NCBI RefSeq assembly: GCF_001975705.1
Contig: NZ_CP015093.1
Span: 3,604,501 to 3,668,500 of the forward strand
DNA from: Salipiger abyssi
GTDB lineage: Bacteria > Pseudomonadota > Alphaproteobacteria > Rhodobacterales > Rhodobacteraceae
DNA: 64,000 nt
Direction: 5' to 3'
The translations under genes and the position numbers were made by a program. Below are positions 52,282 through 61,257 of this stretch, piece after piece (positions within the stretch are counted from its first letter, which is position 1; the number at the start of each line of letters is the position of its first letter). The notes below the pieces were generated by a model, which ran no database searches, was not told where the DNA came from, and saw nothing but the letters and a program-made list of their open reading frames with translations.

Positions 52282-54060
52282 TCAAAGCGGCGCGCAGGCC
52301 CTTTCGAGCCAATCCGCATCCTCTCCCTCCACCAGCGGGCCGATCCGCGCCAGCACCTGCGCGTGATAGCCGTCGAGCCAGTCGCGCTCGGGCCGTGACA
52401 GCTGATCGGTCACGATCAGCCGCCGGTCGATCGGCACCCATGTAAGGGTCTCGAACCGCAACATCTTCGGCACGACTTGCCCCGGAAGGGGCGGAGCTGG
52501 CTCGACCGCGATGAGGTTCTCGATCCGGATACCATAAGCGCCCTCGCGGTAAAAGCCCGGCTCGTTGGAAAGGATCATGCCCGGGGCAAAGGGCACGGTG
52601 CCGGTGCGGGCGATGCGCGCCGGCCCCTCATGCACGCTGAGATAGGCGCCGACGCCATGGCCGGTGCCGTGGCCGTAATCGAGCCCCGCCTCCCAGAGCG
52701 CGGCGCGCGCCAGCACGTCGATATCGCGCCCGGCGAGCCCCTCGGGAAAGCGCAGCCGCGAGAGCGCGATCATGCCCCTGAGCACGCGGGTGAAATTGGC
52801 GCGCTCCTCGTCGCCCACTTCGCCCACGGGAACGGTGCGGGTGATGTCGGTGGTGCCGTCGACATATTGCCCGCCGCTGTCGACCAGCAGAAGCTGCCCG
52901 GCCTCGACGGTCCGGTCGGTGTTTTCGGTCACGCGGTAATGCACGATGGCGCCGTTGGGGCCGGTGCCGGCGATGGTCTCGAAGGAGATGTCACGCAGCG
53001 CGTTGGTGGCGCGGCGGAAATTTTCCAGCGCGGTGACCACGCCGGTCTCGGTCAGGCTGCCCGGCGGCTGGCGGTCGAGCCAGGCGAGAAAGCGCACCAT
53101 GGCGGCGCCGTCGCGCAGATGCGCGGCGCGGGTGCCGTCGAGCTCGGCGGCGTTCTTGCAGGCCTTGGGCAGAAGGCAGGGGTCGGGCGCCTCGGTGATC
53201 TCGCGGCCCTCCAGCGCGTCGGCCACCGCCACCGGGCAGCTTGCCGGGTCGATCTGCACCGGGCCCTCCAGCGCACCGAGCGCCTCCAGAAAGCGCGCGG
53301 GCGGGGCGATCTCGACCTCGGGGCCGAGATGATCGCCAAGCCCTTCGAGCTTGCGAGCGTCCATGAAGAGCGTGACGCGCCCGCCCGCATGAAGGATGGC
53401 AAAGCCATGCGGCACCGGGTTGCGCGGGATATCGGTGCCGCGGATATTGAGCAGCCAGGCGATGCTGTCGGGCAGGGTGATCACGCAGGCCGCAGCACTG
53501 CCGAGCCCTCTGGCCAGCCGCGCGATCTTGTCGCCATGCGCCTCGCCGGCGAGCTCCACCGGCTGGGCAAAGACCGCCCCCAGCGGCGGTGCCGGCTGAT
53601 CGTGCCAGATCCGATCCACCAGATTGTCGACCCGGCGCAGCGCCACCTTGCCGAGCTTTTCCTCCAGCCCGCGCATCTGCGCCACCGGGAAGAGCCAGGG
53701 GTCGATGCCCACCGTGCCGCCCTCCGGCAGCTTGGCCACGATCCACTCCGCCAGCCCGGTTTCGGGCCAGTCCACCGGGGTGAACTCGCTCGCCACCTGC
53801 GCCTTGACCTGCACCCGGTAGCGCCCGTCGACAAAGACCCCGGCCTCGCCGGTCAGCGCCACGCAATAGCCCGCCGAGCCGGTGAAGCCGGTGAGCCAGG
53901 CCAGACGGTCGTCATGAGGGGCGACATATTCGCCCTGATGCGCATCGGCGCGCGGCACGATAAAGCCGTCGAGCCCCTCGCGTGTCAGCTCCTCGCGCAG
54001 CGCGGCGAGGCGGGGCGGGCCCTGTTCGGGGCGGGCGGTTTCCTGAAAGCTCTGGAACAT
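52282..54060 (-). CDS. pepP: Xaa-Pro aminopeptidase (M24B)
   Basis: 592 residues, three-domain aminopeptidase P of the long form. Two creatinase-like N-terminal domains (ADAHQGEYVAPHDDRLAWLT, FVDGRYRVQVK), then the pita-bread catalytic domain with ligands in LVDSGGQYVDGTTDITRT, HGTGHGVGAYLSVHE, LSNEPGFYREGAYGIRIENL. Cleaves X-Pro bonds at N-termini. Symbol by family. Confidence 0.93.
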   Translation of the reverse strand: MFQSFQETARPEQGPPRLAALREELTREGLDGFIVPRADAHQGEYVAPHDDRLAWLTGFTGSAGYCVALTGEAGVFVDGRYRVQVKAQVASEFTPVDWPETGLAEWIVAKLPEGGTVGIDPWLFPVAQMRGLEEKLGKVALRRVDNLVDRIWHDQPAPPLGAVFAQPVELAGEAHGDKIARLARGLGSAAACVITLPDSIAWLLNIRGTDIPRNPVPHGFAILHAGGRVTLFMDARKLEGLGDHLGPEVEIAPPARFLEALGALEGPVQIDPASCPVAVADALEGREITEAPDPCLLPKACKNAAELDGTRAAHLRDGAAMVRFLAWLDRQPPGSLTETGVVTALENFRRATNALRDISFETIAGTGPNGAIVHYRVTENTDRTVEAGQLLLVDSGGQYVDGTTDITRTVPVGEVGDEERANFTRVLRGMIALSRLRFPEGLAGRDIDVLARAALWEAGLDYGHGTGHGVGAYLSVHEGPARIARTGTVPFAPGMILSNEPGFYREGAYGIRIENLIAVEPAPPLPGQVVPKMLRFETLTWVPIDRRLIVTDQLSRPERDWLDGYHAQVLARIGPLVEGEDADWLERACAPL

Positions 54061-54110
54061 GGCGATGCGCTCCTGTCTGCGGCGGCACGCCCGGCCGCGC
54101 GGTCGTGTTG

Positions 54111-54164
54111 GCGTATGTCCGAAAGAGAGGACGCATCGGGCGCGTCTTCTCTTGGCAAATAGGC
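54111..54164. repeat. Inverted pair of a GCGTATxT variant motif
   Basis: GCGTATGTCCGAAAGAGAGG at 54111-54130 is mirrored imperfectly by TCTTCTCTTGGCAAATAGGC at 54145-54164. It resembles the dispersed GAGTATTT motif, between pepP and the cobT terminator. Confidence 0.45.
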
Positions 54165-54200
54165 AAAAAAATCCCCGGCCATCCGAGATGAGGGCCGGGG
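54165..54200 (-). terminator. Terminator of cobT
   Basis: CCCCGGCC / GGCCGGGG stem with a 12-base loop. On the minus strand it runs into ATTTTTTT. It is 14 bp after the cobT stop. Confidence 0.85.
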
Positions 54201-54214
54201 TGTCTTGGGGTCGG

Positions 54215-56092
54215 TCAGCTGGCGCGCTTGATGCCCATGAAACGCGCGCGTGCGCGCGGGTCGCTGTCGAAGAGCGCCGCGAGCTGTTCGGTCATGGCCC
54301 CCGCAAGCTGCTCGACATCGGTGATCGTCACCGCGCGGTCGTAGTAGCGGGTGACGTCATGGCCGATGCCGATGGCCAGCAGCTCGACCTGCTTCTTTCG
54401 CTCGACCATGGCGATCACGTCGCGCAGGTGCTTTTCGAGATAGTTCGCCGGGTTCACCGAGAGCGTGGAATCGTCCACCGGCGCGCCGTCGGAGATCACC
54501 ATGAGGATCTTGCGCGCCTCGGGGCGGCCGGCCATGCGGCGATGCGCCCATTCCAGCGCCTCGCCGTCGATGTTTTCCTTCAGCAGACCCTCTTTCATCA
54601 TCAGCCCGAGATTGTCGCGCACCCGGCGCCAGGGCGCATCGGCGCGCTTGTAGATGATGTGGCGCAGATCGTTGAGCCGGCCCGGCTGCTGCTCGCGGCC
54701 TTCGTTGAGCCATTTCTCGCGCGCCAGCCCGCCTTTCCACGCCCGGGTGGTGAAGCCGAGGATCTCGACCTTAACCGAGCAGCGCTCCAGCGTGCGCGCC
54801 AGCACGTCGGCGCAGATCGCCGCGATCGAGATCGGGCGGCCGCGCATGGAGCCGGAATTGTCCAGAAGCAGCGTCACCACCGTGTCGCGGAACTCGGTGT
54901 CCTTCTCGATCTTGAACGACAGCGGCGTGGTGGGGTTGGCCACCACTCGCGCCAGACGGCCCGCATCAAGGATGCCTTCCTCGCGGTCGAATTCCCAGCT
55001 GCGGTTCTGCTGCGCCTGAAGCCGGCGTTGCAGCTTGTTGGCAAGCCGCGAGACCGCGCCTTTCAGCGGGTCGAGCTGCTGGTCGAGATAGGCGCGCAGG
55101 CGCTCCAGCTCGGCGGGCTCGGCCAGCTCCTCGGCGGGGATTTCCTCGTCATGGGTGCTGTCATAGACCTTGTAGGCGGGATCGGCCTCGGAGACCGGCG
55201 CGGGGGTGGGCGGCTCCATCGGCGCCTCGCCCTCGGGCATCTCGGTTTCCTCACCGAGCTCCTGATCGGCCATGTCGTCGGCAGAGACCTGCGCCTGGCT
55301 GGCATCCTGCGTTTCGTCCTGGCTCTGCTCGGGCGAGGCTTCGGCCTCGTCCTGATCGTCCTGATCCTCGCCGGTGGAGTCGGGCTGTTCCTCTTCGCCG
55401 CTTTCGGGTTCGGCCTCGTCCTGGCTCTCGTCATCGAGCTGGTCCGGATCCTCGCCGAGCTGATCGCCATAGCCCAGATCGGTGATCATCTGGCGGGCGA
55501 ATTTGGCAAAGGCGGCCTGATCGGCAAGCGTGTCTTCGAGCCCGTCCAGCGTGCCGCCGGCCTGCTCCTCGATGAAGCCGCGCCACAGGTCCATCACATG
55601 GCTGGCGTCCTTGGGCAGCTCGCGCCCGGTGGCGAGATGGCGGATGAGATAGCCCGCCGCCACCGGCAGCGGCGCCTCGGCGGCCTGGGTGATCTGGCCA
55701 TAGCCGCGCCGCGCCGCCTCGTGGCCGATCTTGGCGTCGATATTGCCGGCGGTGCCAGGCATGTCGCGTGCGCCCATCGCCTCGCAGCGGGCGGTTTCCA
55801 TCGCCTCGTAGAGCTCGCGCGCCATGTCGCCCGGCGGGGCGTAGCGGGCATGGGTGGCGCCGTCATGGTAGCGGCGGTGCAGCGCCAGCGCATCGGCGGT
55901 GCCGCGGGCCAGCAGCACCTCGTCGCGGGTCATCCGGCGGCTGACCTGCGGCAGTCGCATGATGTCGCCGGAGACGCCCGAGGGGTCCACGGTGTAATTG
56001 ACCGAAAGCTCCGGGTCGTCGGCCATGACCTTGGTGGCCTCGGCCAGCGCCTTCTTGAAGGGATCTGCGGGGTTGTCGTCATTGCGCGCCAT
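54215..56092 (-). CDS. cobT: Aerobic cobaltochelatase subunit CobT
   Basis: 625 residues. Inserts cobalt into hydrogenobyrinate diamide with CobS and CobN. N-terminal helical domain, long acidic linker (about 225-310, Glu/Asp/Gln-rich), then a C-terminal von Willebrand A domain with the [16 protein letters not shown] and [12 protein letters not shown]. The start at 56092 ([14 protein letters not shown]) is at the family start. CobS lies 1.5 kb upstream on the same strand. CobN is not in the window. Confidence 0.94.
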   Translation of the reverse strand: MARNDDNPADPFKKALAEATKVMADDPELSVNYTVDPSGVSGDIMRLPQVSRRMTRDEVLLARGTADALALHRRYHDGATHARYAPPGDMARELYEAMETARCEAMGARDMPGTAGNIDAKIGHEAARRGYGQITQAAEAPLPVAAGYLIRHLATGRELPKDASHVMDLWRGFIEEQAGGTLDGLEDTLADQAAFAKFARQMITDLGYGDQLGEDPDQLDDESQDEAEPESGEEEQPDSTGEDQDDQDEAEASPEQSQDETQDASQAQVSADDMADQELGEETEMPEGEAPMEPPTPAPVSEADPAYKVYDSTHDEEIPAEELAEPAELERLRAYLDQQLDPLKGAVSRLANKLQRRLQAQQNRSWEFDREEGILDAGRLARVVANPTTPLSFKIEKDTEFRDTVVTLLLDNSGSMRGRPISIAAICADVLARTLERCSVKVEILGFTTRAWKGGLAREKWLNEGREQQPGRLNDLRHIIYKRADAPWRRVRDNLGLMMKEGLLKENIDGEALEWAHRRMAGRPEARKILMVISDGAPVDDSTLSVNPANYLEKHLRDVIAMVERKKQVELLAIGIGHDVTRYYDRAVTITDVEQLAGAMTEQLAALFDSDPRARARFMGIKRAS

Positions 56093-56146
56093 GGCCACAG
56101 GTTTCGCGCCCCGCGCGGCGATTGGCAAGGGGCAAAAATGCCTGCG

Positions 56147-56551
56147 TCAGCCCGGCAGCAGTGCGGCGCAGGCGGCACGGTGGCGGCTGGCCAGCAGGCG
56201 GGCACGGGCGGCGCGGCGCGGATCGGTGCCGAACTCCGCGTCATGCAGCAGGCGCGCCTGCGCCGCCTTGGCCGCGAGGCGGCGATGCAGCAGCGCACGC
56301 CCGTCGAGCCCGGCGGCGCGCGCATCCGGCAGGATCGCGGCAATCAGCGCCTCGAACCCGCTGCGCAGCGCCTGATCGCGGGCGCCGTCGCCGCGCTGCA
56401 TCAGCCAGGTGAATTCCACGCCCGCCGAGAACCGACCGGCACAATCTGCAAAGAGCCGCGCGCGGTCTTGCACCCGCGCCGGCGCCTCGCCGGGAGGGGC
56501 GGCAGCAAGCGCCAGCATGGCGGCGCAGAGGATGCCCTGAACGATGCCCAT
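56147..56551 (-). CDS. Small exported protein of unknown function
   Basis: 134 residues. Signal-peptide-like start (MGIVQGILCAAMLALAAAP), then an Arg/Ala-rich helical domain with two Cys (FADCAGRF and RAACAALL) that could form a disulfide. Lies between cobT and a second small exported protein. I do not recognise it. Confidence 0.62.
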   Translation of the reverse strand: MGIVQGILCAAMLALAAAPPGEAPARVQDRARLFADCAGRFSAGVEFTWLMQRGDGARDQALRSGFEALIAAILPDARAAGLDGRALLHRRLAAKAAQARLLHDAEFGTDPRRAARARLLASRHRAACAALLPG

Positions 56552-56603
56552 GCCGCCGAGGCTGGCACGGAAAGCTTGCGAAAGGATGAGCGTGGCGGGC
56601 GGC

Positions 56604-56921
56604 TCAGGGGCGCGGCAGCAGGGCGTCGCAGCGGGTGGCGATGCGGGTGAAGAGATCGCTGCTCTGGGAATCGCCGTCGATCAGCCCGCGATAGAGCAGC
56701 CGGTAGCCGGCGACATGCGCCTCGGCCACGCCGGTCTCGCTCAGCGCCGCGAACTCCGCCACCAGCGCCAGCGCTTCGTCGGGTGCCACGCCAAGCCCCG
56801 GCATGGCGCGCTGCTCGGCGGCGACGCCACTCCAGAACGCGGCGCATTCGGCAGGGGTTTCGGAGAGGGCCGGGCTCGCCAGCCCTGAAAGAAGCAGGAA
56901 CGCGGCGCACCGCGCGCTCAC
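56604..56921 (-). CDS. Small exported protein of unknown function
   Basis: 105 residues. Signal peptide (MSARCAAFLLLSGLASPALS), then a short helical domain with Cys in TPAECAAFW and TRCDALLP, a layout similar to the neighbouring 134-residue protein. The start overlaps the racemase-like gene by 4 bases (ATGA). No known motif. Confidence 0.65.
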   Translation of the reverse strand: MSARCAAFLLLSGLASPALSETPAECAAFWSGVAAEQRAMPGLGVAPDEALALVAEFAALSETGVAEAHVAGYRLLYRGLIDGDSQSSDLFTRIATRCDALLPRP

Positions 56922-57613
56922 AGTGCCGCCTGACCGGTGGCAAGCCGCGCGAGCAGATCCACATGCACGTCGAGCGCGTCGATCACCCGGTAGCCGGGAT
57001 CGCTGGCGCCGTCGAAGGCAAGGTTGAGATCGGTGCCGGCCAGAACCACCGCCTCGGCGCCCCGATCCTCGACCAGCGCGCGGCCCGCGTCATAAAACAG
57101 CGCGCGCAGCCTGGGCGTGCAGTGCCCGGCGACCGCCATGTCCTGATAGCTCTGGCCCAGCTCTTCGGTGCGCTCGTCGAGCGCCACGGCCTCGGTCTTT
57201 GCAAGCTGGCCGTAGAGCCGGGTGCGCATCACCACGCGGGTGCCGAGCAGGCCGACACGTTTCAGCCCCTCGGCGGCGAAATAGTCATCGAGGGGCGTCA
57301 CCGCCGAGACCAGCGGCAGCGGCGACCGCGCCGCCGTCTCGTCATAGCAGAAATGCCCGCCGAGCGAGGTGATCGCGGCGCAGTCGCAGCCGGCGGCCTT
57401 CAGGCGGTCGAGCAGGCCGAGATAGATCTCGGCCTGCTCTTCGCGATTGTCTGCGAGATTGTTGCGGATCAGCTCATGCACATCCGCATGCACGATGGTC
57501 AGCTCCAGCCTGCCGCCAAGCCGCTCCACGGCGGCGGTCAGGCGCTGGTAATAGACCACGGTCGCGGCCACGCCGATGCCGCCGATCAGCCCGATATGCA
57601 GCGGCGCGGGCAT
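56918..57613 (-). CDS. Aspartate/glutamate racemase-family protein with altered catalytic positions
   Basis: 231 residues. Asp/Glu racemase fold: IGLIGGIGVAATVVYYQRL start, VHADVHELIRNN, ERTEELGQSYQDMA. The two catalytic Cys of the family should lie in a (C/T)NTxH-like motif and a GCTE motif. Here they read AITSLGGHF and VLAGTDLNL, so the second Cys is Gly and the first is Thr/Ser. Racemisation is doubtful. Placed between cobS (upstream) and a small exported protein. Confidence 0.8.
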   Translation of the reverse strand: MPAPLHIGLIGGIGVAATVVYYQRLTAAVERLGGRLELTIVHADVHELIRNNLADNREEQAEIYLGLLDRLKAAGCDCAAITSLGGHFCYDETAARSPLPLVSAVTPLDDYFAAEGLKRVGLLGTRVVMRTRLYGQLAKTEAVALDERTEELGQSYQDMAVAGHCTPRLRALFYDAGRALVEDRGAEAVVLAGTDLNLAFDGASDPGYRVIDALDVHVDLLARLATGQAAL

Positions 57614-57619
57614 CGCGGA

Positions 57620-58603
57620 TCAGACGAGGCTCAGGCTCGCCGCGCTTTCCGGCAGCTCTTCGTCAAAGCAGCGCTGATAGAACTCGGCCACGGTCTGGCG
57701 CTCGAGCTCGTCGCATTTGTTGAGGAAGGAGACGCGGAAGGCGTAGCCGACATTGCGGAAGATCTCGGAATTGGTCGCCCAGGCGATCACCGTCCGCGGC
57801 GACATCACCGTCGAGAGCTCGCCGTTCATGAAGGCGCGGCGGGTGAAATCGGCCACGGTGACCATCTGGCGGATGGTCTTGCGGCCTTTCTCGTTGTTGT
57901 AATGCGGCGCCTTGGACAGCACGATATTCACCTCGGCGTCGATGCTGAGATAGTTCAGCGTCGCCACCAGCGACCAGCGGTCCATCTGACCCTGGTTGAT
58001 CTGCTGGGTGCCGTGATAGAGGCCCGTCGTGTCACCGAGGCCGACGGTGTTGGCGGTGGCGAAGATGCGGAAATACTTGTGCGGCGTCAGCACCTGGTTC
58101 TGATCGAGCAGGGTGAGCTTGCCGTCGGTTTCCAGCACCCGCTGGATCACGAACATCACGTCGGCGCGGCCGGCATCGTATTCGTCGAAGACGATGGCGG
58201 TGGGGTTGCGCAGCGCCCAGGGCAGGATGCCTTCCTGGAACTGGGTGGTCTGCTTGCCGTCCACCAGCTTGATCGCGTCCTTGCCGATCAGGTCGATCCG
58301 GGAGATGTGGCTGTCGAGGTTGACCCGCACGCAGGGCCAGTTGAGCCGCGCGGCGACCTGTTCGATATGGGTGGATTTCCCGGTGCCGTGATAGCCCTGG
58401 ATCATCACCCGGCGGTTGTTGCGAAAGCCCGCGAGGATGGCCAGCGTGGTGTCGGGGTCGAACTTGTAGGTGCTGTCGAGATCCGGCACCCGGTCGGTGC
58501 GGTCGGGAAAGCCATGTACGACCATGTCGGTGTCGATGCCGAAGACTTCGCGGACCGCGATCTCTTCGGTCGGTTTCGCATTGACGTCGATCTCGCTGCT
58601 CAT
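57620..58603 (-). CDS. cobS: Aerobic cobaltochelatase subunit CobS
   Basis: 327 residues. AAA+ ATPase partner of CobT in cobalt insertion. Walker [12 protein letters not shown] (70-79), Walker [13 protein letters not shown], sensor [15 protein letters not shown]-terminus has a short acidic start and EVFGIDTDM. The ATG at 58603 is chosen since it starts the CobS homology. Divergent from the sigma factor gene. Confidence 0.95.
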   Translation of the reverse strand: MSSEIDVNAKPTEEIAVREVFGIDTDMVVHGFPDRTDRVPDLDSTYKFDPDTTLAILAGFRNNRRVMIQGYHGTGKSTHIEQVAARLNWPCVRVNLDSHISRIDLIGKDAIKLVDGKQTTQFQEGILPWALRNPTAIVFDEYDAGRADVMFVIQRVLETDGKLTLLDQNQVLTPHKYFRIFATANTVGLGDTTGLYHGTQQINQGQMDRWSLVATLNYLSIDAEVNIVLSKAPHYNNEKGRKTIRQMVTVADFTRRAFMNGELSTVMSPRTVIAWATNSEIFRNVGYAFRVSFLNKCDELERQTVAEFYQRCFDEELPESAASLSLV

Positions 58604-58762
58604 GGCGTGCCTCTGTACGGTCGTGAACTCTGTTGGCCCCCGTGGTGCCCGATATCTTCGGGAAGGGCAAGAGCACGGGCGGGCTGCGGATAGGGTTTGC
58701 CCCCGCTGCGCTGCCGCGATAGGCTGACGCGACGAAACGACCCTGTTCAGGCGCCGCATCCC

Positions 58763-59320
58763 GTGACCACCCCGCAAGCCGAGATCGAAGATCTGATCGC
58801 CCGCATCGCCATGGGCGACCGCGCCGCTTTTCGGCTGCTCTATGATCGGACGGCGGCGAAACTCTTTGGCGTCTGCCTGCGTGTCTTGGATGACAGGGCG
58901 CTGGCGGAGGAGGCGCTTCAGGACGTTTACTGCAAGATCTGGGCACGCGCCGGGCAGTACCGGGTGAACGGGTTTTCGCCGATGACCTGGCTGATCACGC
59001 TGGCGCGCAACGCCGCCGTCGACCGGCGCCGCCGGCGCGATGCCGGGGCAGGGCGGGTGACCGACCCGATCGACGCGGCGGATCTGATCGCCGATCCGGC
59101 GCCGGGCCCGGCACAGCATGCCGAGGCGCGCGGCGAAGCGCAGGCGCTGGCCGCCTGCATGTCCGAGCTGCCGCCGGAACGCGCCGAGATGGTGCGCCGC
59201 GCCTATCTCGACGGCGACACCTATGCCGAGCTTGCCACCGCCACCGGCGTCAAGCTGAACACCGTGAGAACCTGGCTGCGCCGCAGCCTGATGCAGTTGA
59301 GGGAGTGCCTGAGCCGATGA
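58763..59320 (+). CDS. ECF-family RNA polymerase sigma factor
   Basis: 185 residues from a GTG. Region 2 (about 12-80): [38 protein letters not shown]. Region 4 (about 125-180): [23 protein letters not shown] and [18 protein letters not shown]. The stop overlaps the next gene by 4 bases (ATGA). An upstream frame extension has no homology. Targets are unknown. Confidence 0.9.
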   Translation: MTTPQAEIEDLIARIAMGDRAAFRLLYDRTAAKLFGVCLRVLDDRALAEEALQDVYCKIWARAGQYRVNGFSPMTWLITLARNAAVDRRRRRDAGAGRVTDPIDAADLIADPAPGPAQHAEARGEAQALAACMSELPPERAEMVRRAYLDGDTYAELATATGVKLNTVRTWLRRSLMQLRECLSR

Positions 59321-60009
59321 GCGGGCGAGAGGAAACAGATCTTCCGGGCGGCTGGGAAGCCGCGGCGGCGGAGTATGTCCTCGGGCTGCTGTCGGAGGAC
59401 GAGGCCGCCGCCTTCGAGGCGCGGCTGGCACAGGACCGCGATCTGCGTCAGGACGTGGAGGCGTGGGAGGAATATTTCGCCACGCTCACCGATCCGATTG
59501 CCGAGGTCGCGCCGCCGCCGCAGGTGCTGCGACGCACCGAGGCAGAGCTCTTCGGACGCCGGTCGCAGCCGGCCTGGCGGCAGTTGCTGCCCTATCTGCT
59601 GGGCGCGGTCACCGCGGCGGCGATTGCCTGGGCGGTGAGCTTCAGCGGGCTGCTCGATACGCGCGACGCGCCGCATCTCTATGCGGATCTCGAAACGCCC
59701 TCGCGCGGGCTGGTGATGCTGGCGCATTATGCGCCCGACAGCGGCACGTTCATGGTGCGGCGCGATGCGGGCGCCTATCCGGAGGACCGCTCGCTGGAGA
59801 TCTGGCTGATCGCGGATGAGGACAGCGCGCCGATGTCGCTGGGGCTGGTCGATCGCGAGGGGCTGACCGAGATCCCGGTGCCGCGCGCCATCGCCCGTCA
59901 GATCCCGGGCGCGGCGGTGGCGATCTCCGAAGAGCCCGAGGGCGGTTCGCCCACCGGTCAGCCGACCGGGCCGGTGTTGGCGCTCGGGCAGATGGCGCCG
60001 CGCGGATAA
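59317..60009 (+). CDS. RskA-like anti-sigma factor
   Basis: 230 residues. The N-terminal cytosolic region (about 10-80) has the zinc-less anti-sigma fold ([19 protein letters not shown]), then a single transmembrane helix (about 94-111, [18 protein letters not shown]) and an extracytoplasmic RskA domain ([20 protein letters not shown]). Overlapping start with the sigma gene shows that it controls that sigma factor. Trigger unknown. Start 59317 preferred over GTG 59305. Confidence 0.88.
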   Translation: MSGREETDLPGGWEAAAAEYVLGLLSEDEAAAFEARLAQDRDLRQDVEAWEEYFATLTDPIAEVAPPPQVLRRTEAELFGRRSQPAWRQLLPYLLGAVTAAAIAWAVSFSGLLDTRDAPHLYADLETPSRGLVMLAHYAPDSGTFMVRRDAGAYPEDRSLEIWLIADEDSAPMSLGLVDREGLTEIPVPRAIARQIPGAAVAISEEPEGGSPTGQPTGPVLALGQMAPRG

Positions 60010-60030
60010 GCGGATTTTGGGTGCGTGAGC

Positions 60031-60262
60031 GGTGGGCAGATTGCCCACCCTATGGTGAGCCGCGCCATCGCCGGCCCGTGGGTTGGCGATATGCCTTGCG
60101 AACCTCTCGATTTATCTCGGCCAAATCCGAAAGACCTCGACACGTTGCTCTAACCTCACCAAATCGCCAGCCCGGGGCGCGGGCCGGCGATGGCGCGGCG
60201 GCCTTCGGCCTTGTCCCGCACCCGGGGCAACGTTCTGGTGTACGGTGGGCAATCTGCCCACC
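60031..60262. repeat. Palindromic intergenic element, copy C, with outer hairpins
   Basis: The most complete copy. The inner element is 60057-60202 with perfect 20-bp inverted repeats (60059-60078 and 60180-60199). Outside it lies a second inverted pair: GGTGGGCAGATTGCCCACC at 60031-60049 and its exact reverse complement at 60244-60262, each itself a hairpin. Core AACCTCTCGATTTATCTCGG. It fills most of the gap between the anti-sigma and oppC-like genes. Confidence 0.88.
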
Positions 60263-60276
60263 GCTCGCGGCATCCC

Positions 60277-61257
60277 TTACCGCCCGCGAATCCGCGGATC
60301 GAGCGCGTCGCGCAGCCCGTCGCCGAGATAGTTCACTCCCAGCACCGTCAGCGAGATCGCGATCCCCGGCAGCATGACGCGCTCGGGGAAATCCTCCATC
60401 CGCGCCACCGCGTCGGCCAGCATCTTGCCCCAGGTCGGGAAATCCGACGGGAACCCCACGCCGAGAAAGCTCAGCGCCGACTCGGTGATGATCGCCGTCG
60501 CCAGACCCAGCGTCGCCGAGACCATGATCGGCGACAGCACATTGGGCAGCAGATGCCGCCTGATGATCTGGAAGGGCCGCGTGCCGATGGACCGCGCCGC
60601 CAGCACGAATTCGCGCTCCTTGATCGCGAGGATGTCGCCGCGCACGATCCGCGCCGTGGGCATCCAGGAGGTGATCCCCACCACCGTAACGATGAGGATG
60701 AACATGCCGCCCTCGGGGCCGAAATTGGCGCGCAGCGGCTGGCGGAACAGCGTCACCGCCACCAGCAGCAGCGGCAGGATCGGCAGCGACAGGAACAGGT
60801 CGGTGAGCCGCATCAGCGGTCCGTCGAGCTTTTTGAAGAACCCTGCCATCACCCCCATGCCGGTGCCGATGATCAGCGACAGCAGCATCGCCGCCCAGCC
60901 CACCGCCATCGAGGCGCGGCCGCCGGCGATGAGCTGCGCGAGGTTGTCGCGGCCGAGCTGGTCGGAGCCCAGCGGGTGGTTCCAGCCGGTCTTGGCGGTG
61001 GAATCCCACAGCGCCGTATAGATCGGCCGCATGTCCTTGGAGCGGATGTCCAGCGCCTGCGGATCCAGCGTCCAGATATACGGCCCGAACAGCACGCCGA
61101 GCGTGATGAAGATCAGGAAGAACGCGCCCAGCATGGCGCCCTTGTGCTTGCGGAACTGCTCCCAGACGTCGCGCCATTTCGAACGCGGCGGCGCCTGCGG
61201 GCCCTTGTCCTTGAGCGCTTCGATGGGGGCGGGCGAGGAGGGGACGGGCTCAGTCAT
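60277..61257 (-). CDS. Peptide/dipeptide ABC transporter permease (OppC/DppC type)
   Basis: 326 residues, about six transmembrane helices with the BPD permease motif RIVRGDILAIKEREFVLAAR and ESALSFLGVGF. N-terminal extension of about 40 residues, Pro/Lys-rich. Overlaps the partner permease by 8 bases. Imports oligopeptides or similar solutes. The ATPase subunits would lie further along (outside the window). Confidence 0.9.
   Translation of the reverse strand: MTEPVPSSPAPIEALKDKGPQAPPRSKWRDVWEQFRKHKGAMLGAFFLIFITLGVLFGPYIWTLDPQALDIRSKDMRPIYTALWDSTAKTGWNHPLGSDQLGRDNLAQLIAGGRASMAVGWAAMLLSLIIGTGMGVMAGFFKKLDGPLMRLTDLFLSLPILPLLLVAVTLFRQPLRANFGPEGGMFILIVTVVGITSWMPTARIVRGDILAIKEREFVLAARSIGTRPFQIIRRHLLPNVLSPIMVSATLGLATAIITESALSFLGVGFPSDFPTWGKMLADAVARMEDFPERVMLPGIAISLTVLGVNYLGDGLRDALDPRIRGR

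Noticed and set aside
54059-56650. Open frame of 863 codons antisense to cobT
   Set aside because: It mirrors the cobT codon pattern, has no ribosome binding site at its start, and its composition is the reverse complement of an acidic coding region. The cobT vWA domain on the other strand is clearly real.
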